DNA from: Streblospio benedicti
Lineage: Eukaryota > Annelida > Polychaeta > Spionida > Spionidae
Assembly (NCBI GenBank): GCA_019095985.1
Contig: CM032669.1
Location: forward strand, 41,875,017-41,939,016
DNA length: 64,000 nucleotides
Reading direction: 5' to 3'
Shown: in pieces, positions 34,001 through 49,000 of the stretch
Layout of the letters: every line of letters begins with the position of its first letter
Numbering within the stretch: position 1 is the first letter of the stretch
Notes under the pieces: model-generated
Seen by the model: only the letters and a program-made list of their open reading frames with translations
Database searches by the model: none
Told to the model about the DNA's origin: nothing
Translations under genes and position numbers: made by a program

Positions 34001-37000
34001 ATGCTGTGTGGAACACTTGTGACTGGTCAGCTTCATTTATCAGCCCGGTGCAGAACTGGAGGCGATATTCATTCAAGTCCAACCAACTCTCTTCTTCTAC
34101 CTAACATAAAAAGTAATAAGGTAAAAAAAAAAGTTCTTTTATGGCTTCATTTGACTATTTATTCACCTGTAGTTTCATGGTACAAACAACTAATCAAACA
34201 TTTATATTCTAAAGGTAATTTGCAACACAGAAACATATGTCATTTATTGTAATATTGACTTTGGACCGAATTCCAATCTTTCCAAAGTAAGAATGTTACT
34301 GATGATATAAACTATATTGAAATGAATTTTAAAGACACAAATTTCAGCTATTGAATAACCCTTATTTAAGCACATGAATATAGGATATAACTTATCATTT
34401 TCGTGAAATATAAACTATTTTTTTTTACAATAATATGTTTTTAAAATATGCGAAAATACCCCTATTCATACATTACATGTTTAAAATCTATATTTTACCC
34501 TTACAGAGTGTTAGAACGGTTAATACTTAGTTAACCATGTTGTATCGAAATAAAACGGGCATCGCATATTAGATGCCAAAAAAAGACATCTAACAGATCA
34601 ATTTTTTACACAGAAATACTCGCCTGATGAGATCTCGGGTCATATGTGTCAATGATAAGAGTATAAGCAATACATTGTGAGTTTAATGTGGCAAATAAGC
34701 ATGGTATTAATATAATTTCACTGTTACTTGGAAGAACAGTTACTCATGCATCAGACTTCCATTTTATACTGCTAAATTACATTGTAAAATACTGATATTT
34801 AGATGAGAATAAACCTGTCACCGTCTGGAGCACAACCTTCACCCTAGATTTGACCAGATATCAAGTGTGAATTGTACCCTTGGAAAGCACTGATCACAGT
34901 GCAATAAACCATCTAAATGTGTCTCATTCAGAGCTCCACTTATCTCTGATGATATCATGTTTCATGGGGTCAAAGCTAGAGCTAACTTTATAAAGCTTTC
35001 ATTTTCACATACAAGGGGTTCCGTTCTTGAGGATGTATTCACAGTTATGTTCAACCAAATAGTAAATGCATTTATCACATATTTTAACCACAGTTACAGA
35101 GTTATATATAAGCATTTACATAAATGAATCCCACCCTTAATCAATGTGAGTAACAAGGAATGCTTCTCAGAGTTTTTGTAAAGAAACATGTGTGCCTATG
35201 ATCTTGTGTAAATTGCTAAGTATGTAATTCAGTTTGAAACCATTGAGATGAACGATTACTTTAAAGACTAGAAAGCCAATCTTGTTCCCGTTTGAAATAT
35301 CAACACATCCACTGCACTTTTTTAACCTTTTATTGTCGGGGTATGAAATGAAATCACTCTTAGGTGCCGGATGTGCCCTTGAGGGCACATGAAACTATGC
35401 ATTTCTTCAAAAAAAATACACGACTTCAACTCATTTTAAACAGAAACTCAGGCGACCTTGACACCATAATGATATGCGAGAACGGGAAGAGTATAAACAA
35501 CACATTTCGATGTAAATTATGTGGCAAATATGCAGTACATCGATAGTATTTCATCATCCTTTGGGAGGACAATTATTTACGCATCTAACAGCCATTTAAG
35601 ACTCGTAAATCCGACCCAAAATACTCGTATTTCTACGATATTCACCCTGACATATAATATACTGTTCAAATCGGAAACGCACGTAATCCAATGGTAACAT
35701 AGGTTTGATTTTTTAAAGACGTCATTAGGCAAATGACTCTAAAAAAAGCCCTGAAATCAGCCTTGATAACGTGGGTTTGTCTGCAGAATACATCCTAGTC
35801 TCTTTTTTTTCCGCCGCTGAAATTAGTCTAGATCATCTATTATTTTTTAATTGATGTTGCGAAAAGGTGTGCGGCTGATATAAGCTAAAATACCAGCGCA
35901 AATGTCTATATTTACAGCTACTTAGCGCTGATTGGCAGACCTACATATCCTCATTTAACATTAACTAGGGCTGTGACTGTTACGGTTCGGTTCAGTTACG
36001 GTTTTTACAAAGTTTAACCGATCCGACCTCGGTAAATTGACAAGGTGTGACTCTGCACCTTACCTAGTCGTTGGCGTTATGTCTTTTCCATAAATGATAT
36101 CCTAGAATTCCCTATTGTTTTATAGCATTTCATAACCCGATAGCATAATTAAACCATTTCTATTTCAATCTTAAATTAGTCGGGGAAGAAGCATCTTTTC
36201 ATCTTTTACCGGTCTGCATTTCGTAGGTGCTTTAATAGGTGCGACCACGTTACACAAACAATGGATGTGAACTTTGCTTTCGTTTTTGTGGCGCAAGCGG
36301 GCCATTTGAACTACTGAGCATGCTCAGAAACGTGCTTGTGTATATGTTTTCACATCAAATTAAGTAAGTTATTTCTAATTTCTGGCAAACATTCGTATTA
36401 GATTTGTTGAATAACATTACTAGTGGAGTAAATATCGCTATATTTAAGAATTTGTAGAGTTCCTAGATCAGACAATAGTTCACTTTAATGAAGAGTTTAC
36501 TAAACTTTGCATGATTGGTGGTTGGTATGAGGGTTCAAAGTTGAAGGTGCTTGCTCTACTCCAAATCTTATCTTAAAGAATTTTCTCACAGTTCTCTTGA
36601 TGAACCAAACTTGCAGTTAGTATGTGCCTCTTTCATAATAAGATGCACTTCCTTTATCACATATAAAACATATAATCAAATAAGTGTATACCAAAATATA
36701 GTGAATTTATTTGCACAAATACCGATAAAACTTTAACCATTGTTGTTTTTCCGCCGAATGGATTTGTGGGTAATTTATGACGCTTAGTCGTGAATGAACT
36801 GTCTAGCTCCCACTTGAATGAATGGCAACATAATATCTTATAACTTATAAACCACATTTCCAAAATTCTTGTATTTGGGAGGATGATTTCAATGACATAG
36901 ACCTTGTATATCTTTTAATCTGATAATTTGATAATGACTGGATCTTTTATAATCATCGTTTTAATTTACTACACAAACACAACGTGACGTCACATTGTGA

Positions 37001-40000
37001 CTCGCAAGCTCCGCCCCATAGTCTAGATCTATAGATCTACGAAATACTCGTAGATTTTTCAAAATCACTCTGCTGACATGAGTGATTATTGTTGCTCTCT
37101 GGTAAGGTATGTCTATTTGCATGCTTTAGTAATATCATCAAATTTTATAATTCGGTTGAAGGAAAGTTATTTCGAAAAAATTAGAAGAAGACACTTTGTA
37201 AGCAACCACGTGCCATTCAGTATTTGTTTGTGATGCAACGTTCACGTGGAACGTCAAGCGTTTGCTGTCGGAACTCTCTGCAGTATGTTCTGCGCGCATA
37301 ATTCATGAGCTGTGAGTTCAAAAGGTCAAATCCTACGTCACGTCGGGCAATTTCCATATGTAATTACTATATTTATAAATTATTAAAATATTTATTATAA
37401 AAAATCTGGATGAACAAAAAATAAAACAAGACACATTTTTTAATTTATTTATTAGTTTTCTACACTTAGGCAAACGCCTGGCTGGAAGAAAAAATTCTTT
37501 GGCTGTTAGAAATAACTCCTTTGAGCTTTGGAGCCAACTGAATTTTGACCTTTAAAGGGGTCATATCAGGGGTCAAAGGGTAAAAAAATAATAAAATTGC
37601 ATTTATCTCATTTAATATTGAATTTAGGAACAAAACTTGTATTGTCTTTATGGGCGTTCGGAACGAACTCGTGAACTGGTACTTTCCAGTTGACGAGTGG
37701 TGAAAACCGTTCGATACAGGTTTATCTCGTGTTTACGACTTGTGAACTGGGAGCTGAAGGGATCAATACGAGATGCTCGTGTGCATACGCACTGACTGAC
37801 AAAATGGCGGCGCCCATAACTTCTTCTAATATCACAGACAGTTTCATAAAATATATTCATAACAACAGGCTATAAGTCCCCCAAATTAATTAGATTTATA
37901 GATGTATATTAAACCATTCGTTTAAGTCGGGGTTTATGTACTTTGCATGCAATTTTTTTAACAGACATGTTTCCCAGTTGTCATGTAGTATCAATAGCCA
38001 CAAGTCGTACCCACGACTTGTCAACTTGAAAATACGAACTCACGAGGTTGTTCGAATACACCATTAGATAGGAACTTCGGTATGTAGATTTCAAATATCA
38101 CATTGTATTTGACCTATGACCTTTCTTTCTAGGTCAAATAAGTAGGTCAAAATTCAGAAAATTACTGTTTTTGTGTTTCTAACAGAAATAAACAACATTA
38201 GAGCAACATTTTATATTCATATTCATAGAACATGTTCTAAGAAGTATTTATGAATGATTTATTGTTGTTACTTTCAGGGTTCCTACAGATTTTGTTTTTG
38301 TTTGGCAAATTTCCATGACTTTTCCGGACAAATTTTTATTTTTCCAGAATTTTTTTTATATACATCCAGGCCTGTAGCAAGGGTTAGAAAAGTGAGGGAG
38401 GGCACAGAAATGTATTGATGCAAGAGGAAATGCCGTGAAGCCACACCTAGGGGGTCCGGGGGGATGCTCCCCCGAAAATTTTTAATTTCTGCAGTAAAAA
38501 TAATGGCGCGAGCATTAGCGAGCGAATATTTGTGTCGGTCCCAGCACATTCAAGGGGGGTCCAGGGGGGGTTTCCCCCAGGAAAATTTTGAAAATTAGAT
38601 ACTCTGAGAGGAATTCTGGTGCATTTTTAAGCCAAATAAAGATCTTTTTTTTTTTTCAAAAAAAGTGAGGGGGCACTTTTTAATATTTTCTCTCTTTCAG
38701 ACCAAAATCTAAATGGCAAAATAGCAGTCATATGTGTCTAAAAATACAAAATGTAGTTGAAAATAATCCAGTCCTGATAACACAAAGTTTGTTCGCATAG
38801 TAACAAAATATTTTGTTAAGGTATTATCCTGCATAGTTATCAAAATGATAGTTTGACTCCAGATAAATACACCTTTGCTCTTTTTATATGTTGGTAAAGC
38901 GCTCCTTGGGTTGGTGGAAGCTTATCGATTTGTCCGTTTTTCAACATAAAAAGTGTTTTAATACATTTACATTCATTACATCGCTAGTAAGATTGTACAT
39001 GAAAATGATAAATCGTTCTATCTCAGGCATCAAGCTTTCCCAGCTCGATGGATTATCAACAACTTCAAATAGTGGCATTGTAAAGTCTCTTGATGTGAGC
39101 GCCTGTGAAAAAAACGTCCAGGAAAGTTACTTTCTGTGAAATTACAGTGCCAAAATAAAGTTACCTAGGTAATAAGTCATAACCAATGCAAATAAAACGT
39201 AATGACTGAAGGCATATGACAAATCGGTTAATCGACGTTCCATTTTGTAACCGGCACTTGTGCAAAACCTACCCGACGTCAGTTATCTGTCTAACTGTCA
39301 CAGCCCTAATATTAACCAATGAGAGTGCAGGCCGCTCATTGTATTTGGCTGTAAGTAGAAAGTCATGCCAAAGCAAAATATTTTTGTCAATAATTGAATT
39401 TTGTGGATATAAGCTAACCAACACGAATTTACACAGCGGATACCACATAATTCGATTTCAAAAGCATCTACTGGAGCATAGTTCTGCCGACACTGTGTAT
39501 CAAGCAATATTACATGATGTAATATACAAAGTCGTCGAAATCACGTTTTAGGACGTTTTAGAATGTCAACATGTGATATTAAAATTTGGAAGCCGGTTCC
39601 GCATTGGATATTAATGATTGTAAGCATAATATATATTTTTGTTTGATTTATGCTGTATTTGATACCCTTGTGCAATTATATTATTTTACGATTGCGAGAA
39701 GTGACTGAAAAACATCTTCATGATTGTGAACTCCAACCATTCATTTCTAACAGGGTTCGTACACTCCCAACAACTTATTTTTCGAGGGTTTTATATAAAA
39801 CGTGCCCTTTTCTCAGGAGATTGAGCTAATTTTCCAGCGTATTTATCTTCGATAATAATCAAATTGTGATACTTCTTGATTAAAATAAAAATATATAGAG
39901 GAGTGCACACCCTTCCCGCGAAGACGCAATTTAGAGTAATCTATGCATGTGTAAGTGGCAAAGAGGAGCTCTACATAGCATATGCATATGCAAGGTTTAT

Positions 40001-43000
40001 TCATTGACACTGACTGCATAAGTTGCCAATATTTCTACCTTGAATATTCTAATGACATCTTGTCAATATGTTTGATTTTCTGAGGCTCCGACAACAACTA
40101 TGAAATTTTCATACACATCCGCCTAGTCAACACATATACACTATATTTTCTTAATTTTACTGCAATTCTTTCTGCGGTTGGCCTGGTGGGTCCCGTGTTG
40201 ATAATATCTAATTCATTGACACCAACCCTTTAGAATTTGCTTTCATTTTCGGTCACATTATCAAACGTTTTTGTCTTTCAAACTACATAAGCTTCGCCCA
40301 TCTTATTATCAAAATGTAGTATAAATTACCTGCATCACAGACGCATTCTCAATTCATAACAAGTAGTCGTCGGGAACGTAAAAAATCTCCCCCTCCTGGA
40401 TTGTCCCTTTTAGGTCAATTAATTTTAAAATTAGTAATTCAAATACATACATGTATAAAGAATATTGTAGAAAGCAACACATCTAATCAGAAGGAAAATG
40501 AAAACACATCGTAACTTCATCAAAATTGGGCTAAAGTACACCAAAATCTAATCAGCTCTGGAGAGTAGTACAATGAAGCTAAATATGAATATATAATAGG
40601 TCAAATACTTCTCCCTGTAGTGGTAACGAGGTATTAACACATAACGCTCATAACACTGTTAACACGCATCGCTCATATTAAAGTTTGTCAAAAGTAGGCC
40701 AAAGTACACCAACATCATTCAACTGTGGAGACTAGTATGCAGTGTGATGCAAACTGCATGGAGGGAATTAGTTTTTCTATTGGATCTGTACTAGTTTCTC
40801 CTTGAGTGTCTTAGTTTTTCTGTGAGTGTACTAGTTCCTTCCGTCAGTATACTAGTTCTTGTGCTGGACGAAAAGCATATATTTTGTTTTCTTATATATA
40901 ATACAATAATATAGGTAGGTGATAGTAAATTTTTCTTCGTGAAACTTTACATATAATACGTGAATGTGTCAGGATAAGCCTTGGTGATTTAGAATCTATA
41001 TGTCTCTTGATTTAGTTCATCATATCACATTTTTGTATTATCCATTTTAATTGTTATCCAGTAGTTTAAGAGTCACCAATTTAGCTTGCAAGGTTTGGTA
41101 ATTGGCATTTGCTAAATTAAGGAATGATGAAAATGTGAAATCCTAGGTATTGTACAGTATCAAAGTAGAATGATGAAACTTCACTGTACTAGTTTTTCCG
41201 TGATCTGTACAAGTTTTTATGCTGGAAAATTTCCTACTGTACTAGTTTTTATGCTGGTAATAATTGTTGCTTCTTCCTCTTTTTGTAGATTAAGAGACAT
41301 GGATGTAGCTCAAAATGATACATTTGTTTCACAAATCCATGTATATAAAATAATCACACAATCGAATCATCGAAAATCACGCCACATGAAACAAAAATTT
41401 CAAGCACCACACCCCGCCTTCGATTTCTGGATCAACCACTGCCAATTAATATAGCTAAAACTGTTATTATTCATTTCCACATGACATGGCATGTACTATC
41501 TCTAGGGTGTCCCATTTTTTTTTACTTTTTGTCTGATCTCAGTGCTAATTAAACCAACTTTCCCCTCAGGGGCCCACATCAACCAAAAAAAATTTCAGTC
41601 CGATCCGTCGACGTTGTCAACCCCCCCTACCACCTTGAAGATCCGCCCCGTGGGACCCTTGTAAGGTCCTATATGAAAAAATTCAAAATCAGCCTACAGT
41701 GTTCATTTTGATTTTAAATGACAGATTTTGATTCACAGATCACAGCTTATAAGATAACTAATCATCTTTAGACAATATTTCATTATGTAATGACCCATTG
41801 AACGCTATGCCCTGCAAGGGTATCATGGCAAATACAAGGCTTTATGGCTCCTGTGGCACAGTCAAACATTGTTATTTCTTAATTTGAACAATAATGCTAT
41901 GTTACATTATTGAAAAGGATTAAAGGATCCACTGCTGAGTGATGCAGTCATAAACATCACTATCTGTTTTTCAGTTTAATCTGTGTAAACTGTAAAGGCA
42001 CCTAGGTTCCTGGACGTACTCAGTACGGTATTGTTACACTGTCTCTGTACTCCTTGCTCCCAAGATTTAGTTTGTCCAGAGATAACTAACAGAAATATTC
42101 ATTCATGAAACAGGGCTTGACAGTGTAGCTAGTGTCCTGGTGTCCTGTGCACATAAAATCTAAGTCAGGGCATATTAAATCTTAGATATGTGTGTCTTGG
42201 TGGCAGGTCGTCCAAAATACCAGTTCTTGCGATATTTGCCCTTAATAACCAATTCGTATGAAATGTTGGTATTCCCCATGGTCGAACTTGTACATGAAGT
42301 TTTTCATGTCTGATCTGATAGTTAAGAATAAATTTTTTAACAAAGAATATAGACTATAAACAACACTGTTTATACATAATGTTGAATTGACATTTACAGC
42401 ATAATTTGGAAAAAAAATACCTTCTGCATTTTAACTAAAAAGCTTCAGGGCACCTAACTAATTATTAGATCAGAGCAACTGGATTTGACCCACCATGTGC
42501 CCTGCAGGGCACTTGAAAAAAAGTTAGTGTCAAGCTCTGTGAAAGTGAGTATCTTTTGAGAAAGTACAGACAGTGTAATAATACCGTACTGAGTACGTCC
42601 AGGAATCTAGGTGCCTGTACACAGATTAAACTGAAAACAAATAGTGATTTTTATGACTACATCACTCAGCAGTGCATCTTTTAATCCTTATCAATAATGT
42701 AACATAGCATTATTGTTCAAATTAAAAACTAACAATATTTGACCATGCCACAGGAGCCATAAAGCCTCATATTGCCATAATACCCGTCCAGGGCATAGCG
42801 TTCAATGGTCATTACACAATGAAATATTGTCTAAAGAGTATTAGTTATTTTATAAACTTTGATCTGTAAATCAAAATCTATCATTTAAAATCAAAATGAA
42901 CACTGTAGCCTAATTTTGATTTTTTTATATAGGACCCTACAAGGGTTCCACGGGGCGGATCTTCAAGGTGGTAGGTTGGGGGTCACAACGTCTACGGATC

Positions 43001-46000
43001 GGACTGAAATTTTTTTTGGTTGATGTGGGGTCCTGAGAGAAAATTTGGTTTAATTAGCACTGAGATCAGGAAAAAAGTCCAAAAAATGGGACACCCTAAC
43101 CATCTCACATATGGTTTTGAGCATAATTCAATTCACGAATATCCACAAGAACCGCCGAATACAGACGTTTAAATAATAACGACGTGTAAATAGATTTTCC
43201 TGGTGTATTTATCATTAATCTACAACTTGTAAAGTTATCATTGGCTTAGGGATAATTAAACAAGCAAAAAAGGAAAACATTTGCCAAGATCAGTCATCCT
43301 CACAACAGTGAGACATTAGCAACACAGTTGGAATTTTCTTTTGAGGAATCACACAAATGGAATTTATGTAAATATATCTGCACATTTTCAACAAGTTTAG
43401 ATCTCTATTTGACACTTAATTGAGGATTTAATATCCATAACTACAAATCCAGCGAAAGAACTAGTACACTCGCGGAAGGAACTAGTACACTCACAGAAAA
43501 ACTAAGAAACTCACAGAGAAACTAGTACAGATCCAGCAGAAAAACTAATTCCCTGCTTACAATTTGCACCACACTGGTATGGTGAACAAAATTGTAAAGT
43601 TTAATGACCATAGGTGAGATAGTTTTCCCAGTACAGTGGTAACCACAGTTACTGAGTCCCAATGTTTGTTTACATCTAGAGAAACGCCACCAACCGGGCG
43701 TGTCTCTAGATGTAAACAAAGATTGGAACTCAGTGACTGTGGTGGTAACAATTGCTTTATTCGAATATTCTATAAATTTTTTCAAAAGTAGGCCAAAGTA
43801 CTCAAACATCTAATCACGTGAGGAGCGTGATATAGACTTATCAAATGTCAAGTTTTTTCGACAACCGTCACAAAAGTAGGCCAAAGTACACCAAAATCTA
43901 ATCAGCCACGGAGAGTTGTACAACAAAGCTAAATATGAAGTTTGGTGATTATAGGTCAAATACTTCTCCCTGTAGAGTGGTAACAAGGTATTACACCTAA
44001 TGCTCATAAGTTCGTCAAACGTAGGCCAAAGTACAAACAAAAAATTTTGAGAGGTCCTTTTTTCCTCAAGACATATTCAATTTGCCAAGTAATAGCTCAA
44101 GTAGTCTTCGAGTTATCAGCCTGTTTATTTCGCACGAACGAACCGACGGGCGCGTACAGAAGCAAAACTGGAAATCTCTCCTCCGGACAGATTTAATTCA
44201 TAGACTAAAGGATATTACTCAGATTGCTGGCATTGCACGATAATCATAATATAAGTGTTTCTTGCATGATGTCGAAGACGAATTGTGACAAAAGAATTAT
44301 CAAAGCTATTGCAGAATATGGTGAAAATGGCCCAAAAATGCCCCTCTGGAACAGACATGCCAACCTGTCTCGGTGAAATTTCAGTATCCCGAGGCCAAAA
44401 TTTTAGTATCTTACATTTAATATGTATTTTTAACTTATATTCAAATATGACTACTTTATAACACTGTTCTGTGTTTAGAATGGTCAATGGAGAGTAAAAA
44501 TGTATATAAAAGTGTAGTTAACTTGGTTTCAACATATTTGATTAAAAATAAATACAAAGGTTTGGATGGTCATCCTACTTTTAAAAACATTCAAAATAAA
44601 GAAAATTTGATGACAAATGTTTTTGTTTTTTTAATAATTTGAACCATTCTATTTCACCTATATTACCTAGTACACAGTTTTGTAAGTCATGAAATGATTA
44701 TTGTTGGACATTTAAAAATACACTATCTTTTTCCCTTTTTTTGTCGCTGTTTTGTTTCTTCCACATTCCCCATTTCTCAAATATTTGTTCATTTCACTCA
44801 AATTTCGGCATATACATGATTTTGTCAGAAGGTTTGGAATTAGATTTAAATTTTGGAAGAATTCTGAAATTTCGGAATATTTGGCAGGTCTGTGCAAAGC
44901 GCCAAAAATCATATCACTCCTATGTCGCGTCATACAACATGGTTGAACAAAATCTGTTCATTAGTAAACACTCTAGCTTGTCCAGGGACATACATACATA
45001 GTTACAAATGAAAAAACCCACAAGGCTTTGCTTCAGAGATGCAAAATATAAACGGCGATGCGATTCTGAATACACATGTCAATTTATGTAAAGAAATAAC
45101 TATCCAGAAAAATTATTGTCTTGGACGTACAAAAGTAAAAACAATTTTCATTGTGGATGTTTTTTTTCTCTCAAATTACCTGAATCAAAGGTTATTGATG
45201 GGTTAAAGGTTTCCCTGATTGTACCCCTGGGGCCACGGATAAGTACGCCTCCTATAGTCTGAGACTGGTATCTGCGATGTCTAGAAACGTAAGAATATCA
45301 AGATTCTTGTCACCCCAGACATCAGTTTCAATTGCATTTGTATTTTGTTTTTATTTTTGCGTGAATCTTGACAATGGGTGTATTTTTCAGTGTAGTACCA
45401 GAGCCCTGCATGGGCACCTGCAACCCGCGGGCCCCGCATTTGCATCGGCGAATATGCTGGCTGCGGGCTAAATTGTATGTTATACTGCAGGTGCGGGTTT
45501 GAAAATTTCATGCGGGTGTGGGTGCGGGTTTTAATCATGAAAAAAAGTTACATTGCGGGCTCTTTGCGGGCTAAAAATCATGAACAGAACCCGCAAAGAA
45601 ACCTGCATGATAACTTGTTACAGTTTACTACTTTATCCTCAAGTATTACAGTACTCATAAACTATTAATGTATCTCTTTCACTAGATGCATATACTGTAA
45701 TTATAATAATAGTGCGACATGAATATGATGTGGATGTATTCCAAATGAATTATTTTACAGATCATAGGCACACACATTCACTTCATTGTTGGGTTCATGT
45801 TCTTATGATAATCTGAATTATGTGATGATCTTCTCAAGTGAATGCACTTGAATGAAAGTTTGTTAGTATTCATCAAAGAAGTTGTTCTAATGTAGGTGAA
45901 AGTTTCATAAAGATAGATTGTACAGTTATTCAATGTAGTTTCCAATACAACCTATGGCAAACATATCTCCTTTCATGGCCAATGGTTAAATATGGCATAG

Positions 46001-49000
46001 AAGGTGTAAAAGTCTGGATTTAACTAGGGCCATGAACAGGGCCGTGTGAGAAACTATAACTCTATGTGCCATATTTATGAAACTTTCACAGATCTCAGAA
46101 CAGGGTTTTACAAGTAGATACTGAGAAAATGTCATTCAAACACATTTCATACACTTGGAGACTATCCCTTAATTCCATAATTTAATTATTAATTACATAA
46201 TTAATTAATTACATAATAATCACATACAAACTTTACTTATTCTTCTTTGAATATGGTCATAAAATCATGTTCAATTTTGTTGTTAATTGTGGCATATATT
46301 CAAAAATAATTTCATAATTTTCTATTAAAGAAAATGTGAATGGTTAAAATGTAACCAACAATTCTTTATCTAAAAGCTAAATTACTTCAGTTTGTATAGT
46401 TCTCATAATGTTCTTTACCAACAATGGGCAGGATATCTCTTATGCAAGATTCAAGACAACATTATACAGAACAGCTTAAGTCTTCTTATGAACACTGATG
46501 AAAATTGTCTTAAAATTTCTGAATTTAAATCTGTAATGTAGCTTATACGCTATCATAATAGAAATAAAGAAATTAAAAGTGTCCACAAAATACAAACTGT
46601 GGCTATCCTGTTTATGTGTGATTGAAAGTCTCTCTGAAACAAGAACAGTTCCTCTGTAACAAGAAAGCAAGTATTTGCTTAATTACTTAACTGTTGCTAA
46701 TGAGATGGTGGTGACTGGTCACAAAGGACAATGGACAAACAAATATCACTTGAAGCTTTTGAGTTTATTTGCTTGGTCAGATAATGGCTTTTGGGCCTTT
46801 GAGACATATCATGGGATGGTGTGAAATATGCTTCTATGATGCTACACCCCCATTTTAAGGTGGCAGTGTTTGTTTACCTGTTAAGCGAATTGCTTTACAT
46901 ATGTACCTTCAAAGAGAATGGTTAATAGGATACATTTAATTGGCATGCTTTTGACTAAAACATTTTATCTATCAAAGAGATGGAATATTCATTTGAAAAT
47001 TTTAGAAACAACATGGGATGGTTTTATATAAACCTGTATGATGGTAGTCCCTTATATAGAGTTTTGTTTCTGAAAATCCTTCATTAATAGGGTTGCTGCA
47101 AAGAGGAATACTTCACTTGTGTTTTGATGAATGTGTTTGATCAACTGTAAATCTCTTGAGAACAATGTGCGGGTTTTGCGGGTTGTCTTTCAGTATGTGC
47201 GGGTGTGGGTGCGGGCTCAATTTTTATGAAATATGCGGGTGTGGGCCTGGGTGCGGGCTTTAATAGTTTATATGTGCGGGTGTGGGTTTCACATTATACA
47301 CGCGGGGCAGTTGTGGGTGCAAACTTATAACCCGCGCAGGGCTCTGCAGTGTACCTAACCCATGGACAACTATGATTTTTCTCCTATTTGTGGCCTTGTA
47401 CCAACTAATATTTTCTGGGTCTTTCTTTTAGTTTGTAAATTAGAAAAAGAAATACCTCTGTCCATTTCACCATCAGCGAGCCAGGCCTCTGTTGGATATC
47501 TGTGATCTGGACCGGAGCCCGAGAGAGCACTTTGCCATGCTCCTGGATGGTCTTAATCACTTTCTGTGTGTCTTTGTTTTCTGGCAGATCCACATGTATG
47601 CACGGAACTTCAGATAGTGCAGGTACTTCTGGCAGACTGAAAAAGAAAATAGTATAAAATTAGCAGGGTCAGGATAAAGGACTCGCCTGCTCATATCAAT
47701 GAGTAGAAATTGATAAGTATTTGAGCAGGATGGGTAGAATTTTCATTAAAATTAGTATATTGTTGAGTCTTACTGGTCCTTCTATTAGTACTCTACAGGG
47801 CATGAATAAGTACTCCTCCATCTCATAAGACTGGTATCTGCTGTTTGGTAGGGTAAACACTTTGGGACTATTCTCAGTCACTCCAAATAAAAGTAACAAA
47901 TGCTATAGCATGGAGGTCGCTGATTTGGATGTGTAAGTCTTAAAATGGGTATGTTTTCCAGGATATCCATTAAAACATCTTCATTGAATTTTTAATCCAG
48001 ATATCACCAATAACAAAATCACTTCAGACATTATTCTCAAGAGACTAATGAGCCCAAGTTACTACTAATCTGCTAATAAGCAGAGGGGAAATTATTGCAA
48101 GAAAAAGAGGGAAATTTTATTACCTATTCAAACTCATTTCATTTACTTTTTTCTTAAAATCGATCATTTTCTGAATGTTTTCAGCACTCTCATCACTTGC
48201 TAGTTTAGACAGCATATGTTTTCCTGAAAATATATGTTGAAATATCTGTTTTGAAGCATACTTCAACAAAATAAAATCTCCACTAATATTCCAACTTAAC
48301 ATATATTTTTTTACAAAATGCAATTAAACATAATCTTTAACATTTTAAGTAACTCTTTATCGCCTGTCAGGAATGTAAAAAAATAGCCGATATTTGTTGA
48401 AAATAATGGGGGAAAAAGAGACATTACAAGTTTGTAGTTTAGTATTCAACTTCACCAGTTCAAAGAAAAAAAACCCACCCAAATTTACATATTTTATTAT
48501 TTAGGCCTTTATTTTTTGATGTTATGGTTTAATGACACACAGGATGCTCAACTGTCATCGGAGAAAAAAAAAAGAAAAAAAAGAAAAAAGAAAGAAAAAT
48601 AAAACATTTTCACAACGCACCCGAATAATACCGGCGGCGCTGCGTATTTGCCTAACTCAACGGCGAGTAATTTGAAATATGTTCGTACTTCTTTAAATAT
48701 CCACCACATGGACATATACACGCAATATAATGGATAACAGTTCATTTATTACATACTAGGACACGTTATTGTTATAGCATGATGTTTATCGGAAACGATT
48801 CCAATGAGTATTTTAAGTCGGAACAGGCCATTTGATTCAACGTCTCGTATTATCGCCCGTTTTTTTCAGCGGCGGAATTAAAAAAAAATACCATTTTTTC
48901 AATTTTATTTTTATTCCAAAATCCTGTTTTTTTGAGCGGTGGGTCTGTAAACCAAAAAATAAAAAAATAAAGGCCTTATTTGTAAATTATATAATTTGAC

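Larger units (their letters stand above)
35966..39308. mobile_element. 3.3-kb hAT-like element
   Basis: Termini TAGGGCTGTGACTGTTA and (reverse) TAGGGCTGTGACAGTTA, with flanks acattaac and atattaac, an 8-bp duplication differing at one base. Such ends with an 8-bp duplication are the hAT pattern. No transposase-like protein can be read inside; the body is partly made of later insertions (37652-38062 and about 38276-38640). Probably a long-dead or non-autonomous copy. Confidence 0.55.
34101..47455. other. CRLF3 intron 4 (13.4 kb), filled with DNA elements
   Basis: Contains, in order: a pair of diverged direct repeats (34585-34765 and 35400-35605), a 3.3-kb hAT-like element (35966-39308) with a MITE inside, satellite-like units flanking a large inverted-repeat element (40519-44038), a hairpin (43642-43743), a copy of the TCCGGACA family (44880-45045) and a hAT-like element (45399-47346). 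No exon or second gene was recognised. Confidence 0.65.

Noticed and set aside
33929-34252. 107-residue plus-strand frame
   Set aside because: It is antisense to CRLF3 exon 5 (33995-34100) and the adjoining repeat; no family resemblance.
37690-37875. Plus-strand frame containing MAAPITSSN
   Set aside because: Lies wholly inside a MITE with inverted ends, without splice context or family match.
48548-48745. Minus-strand frame with a hydrophobic C-terminus
   Set aside because: The hydrophobic end is the A/G-rich run of a MITE read in reverse.
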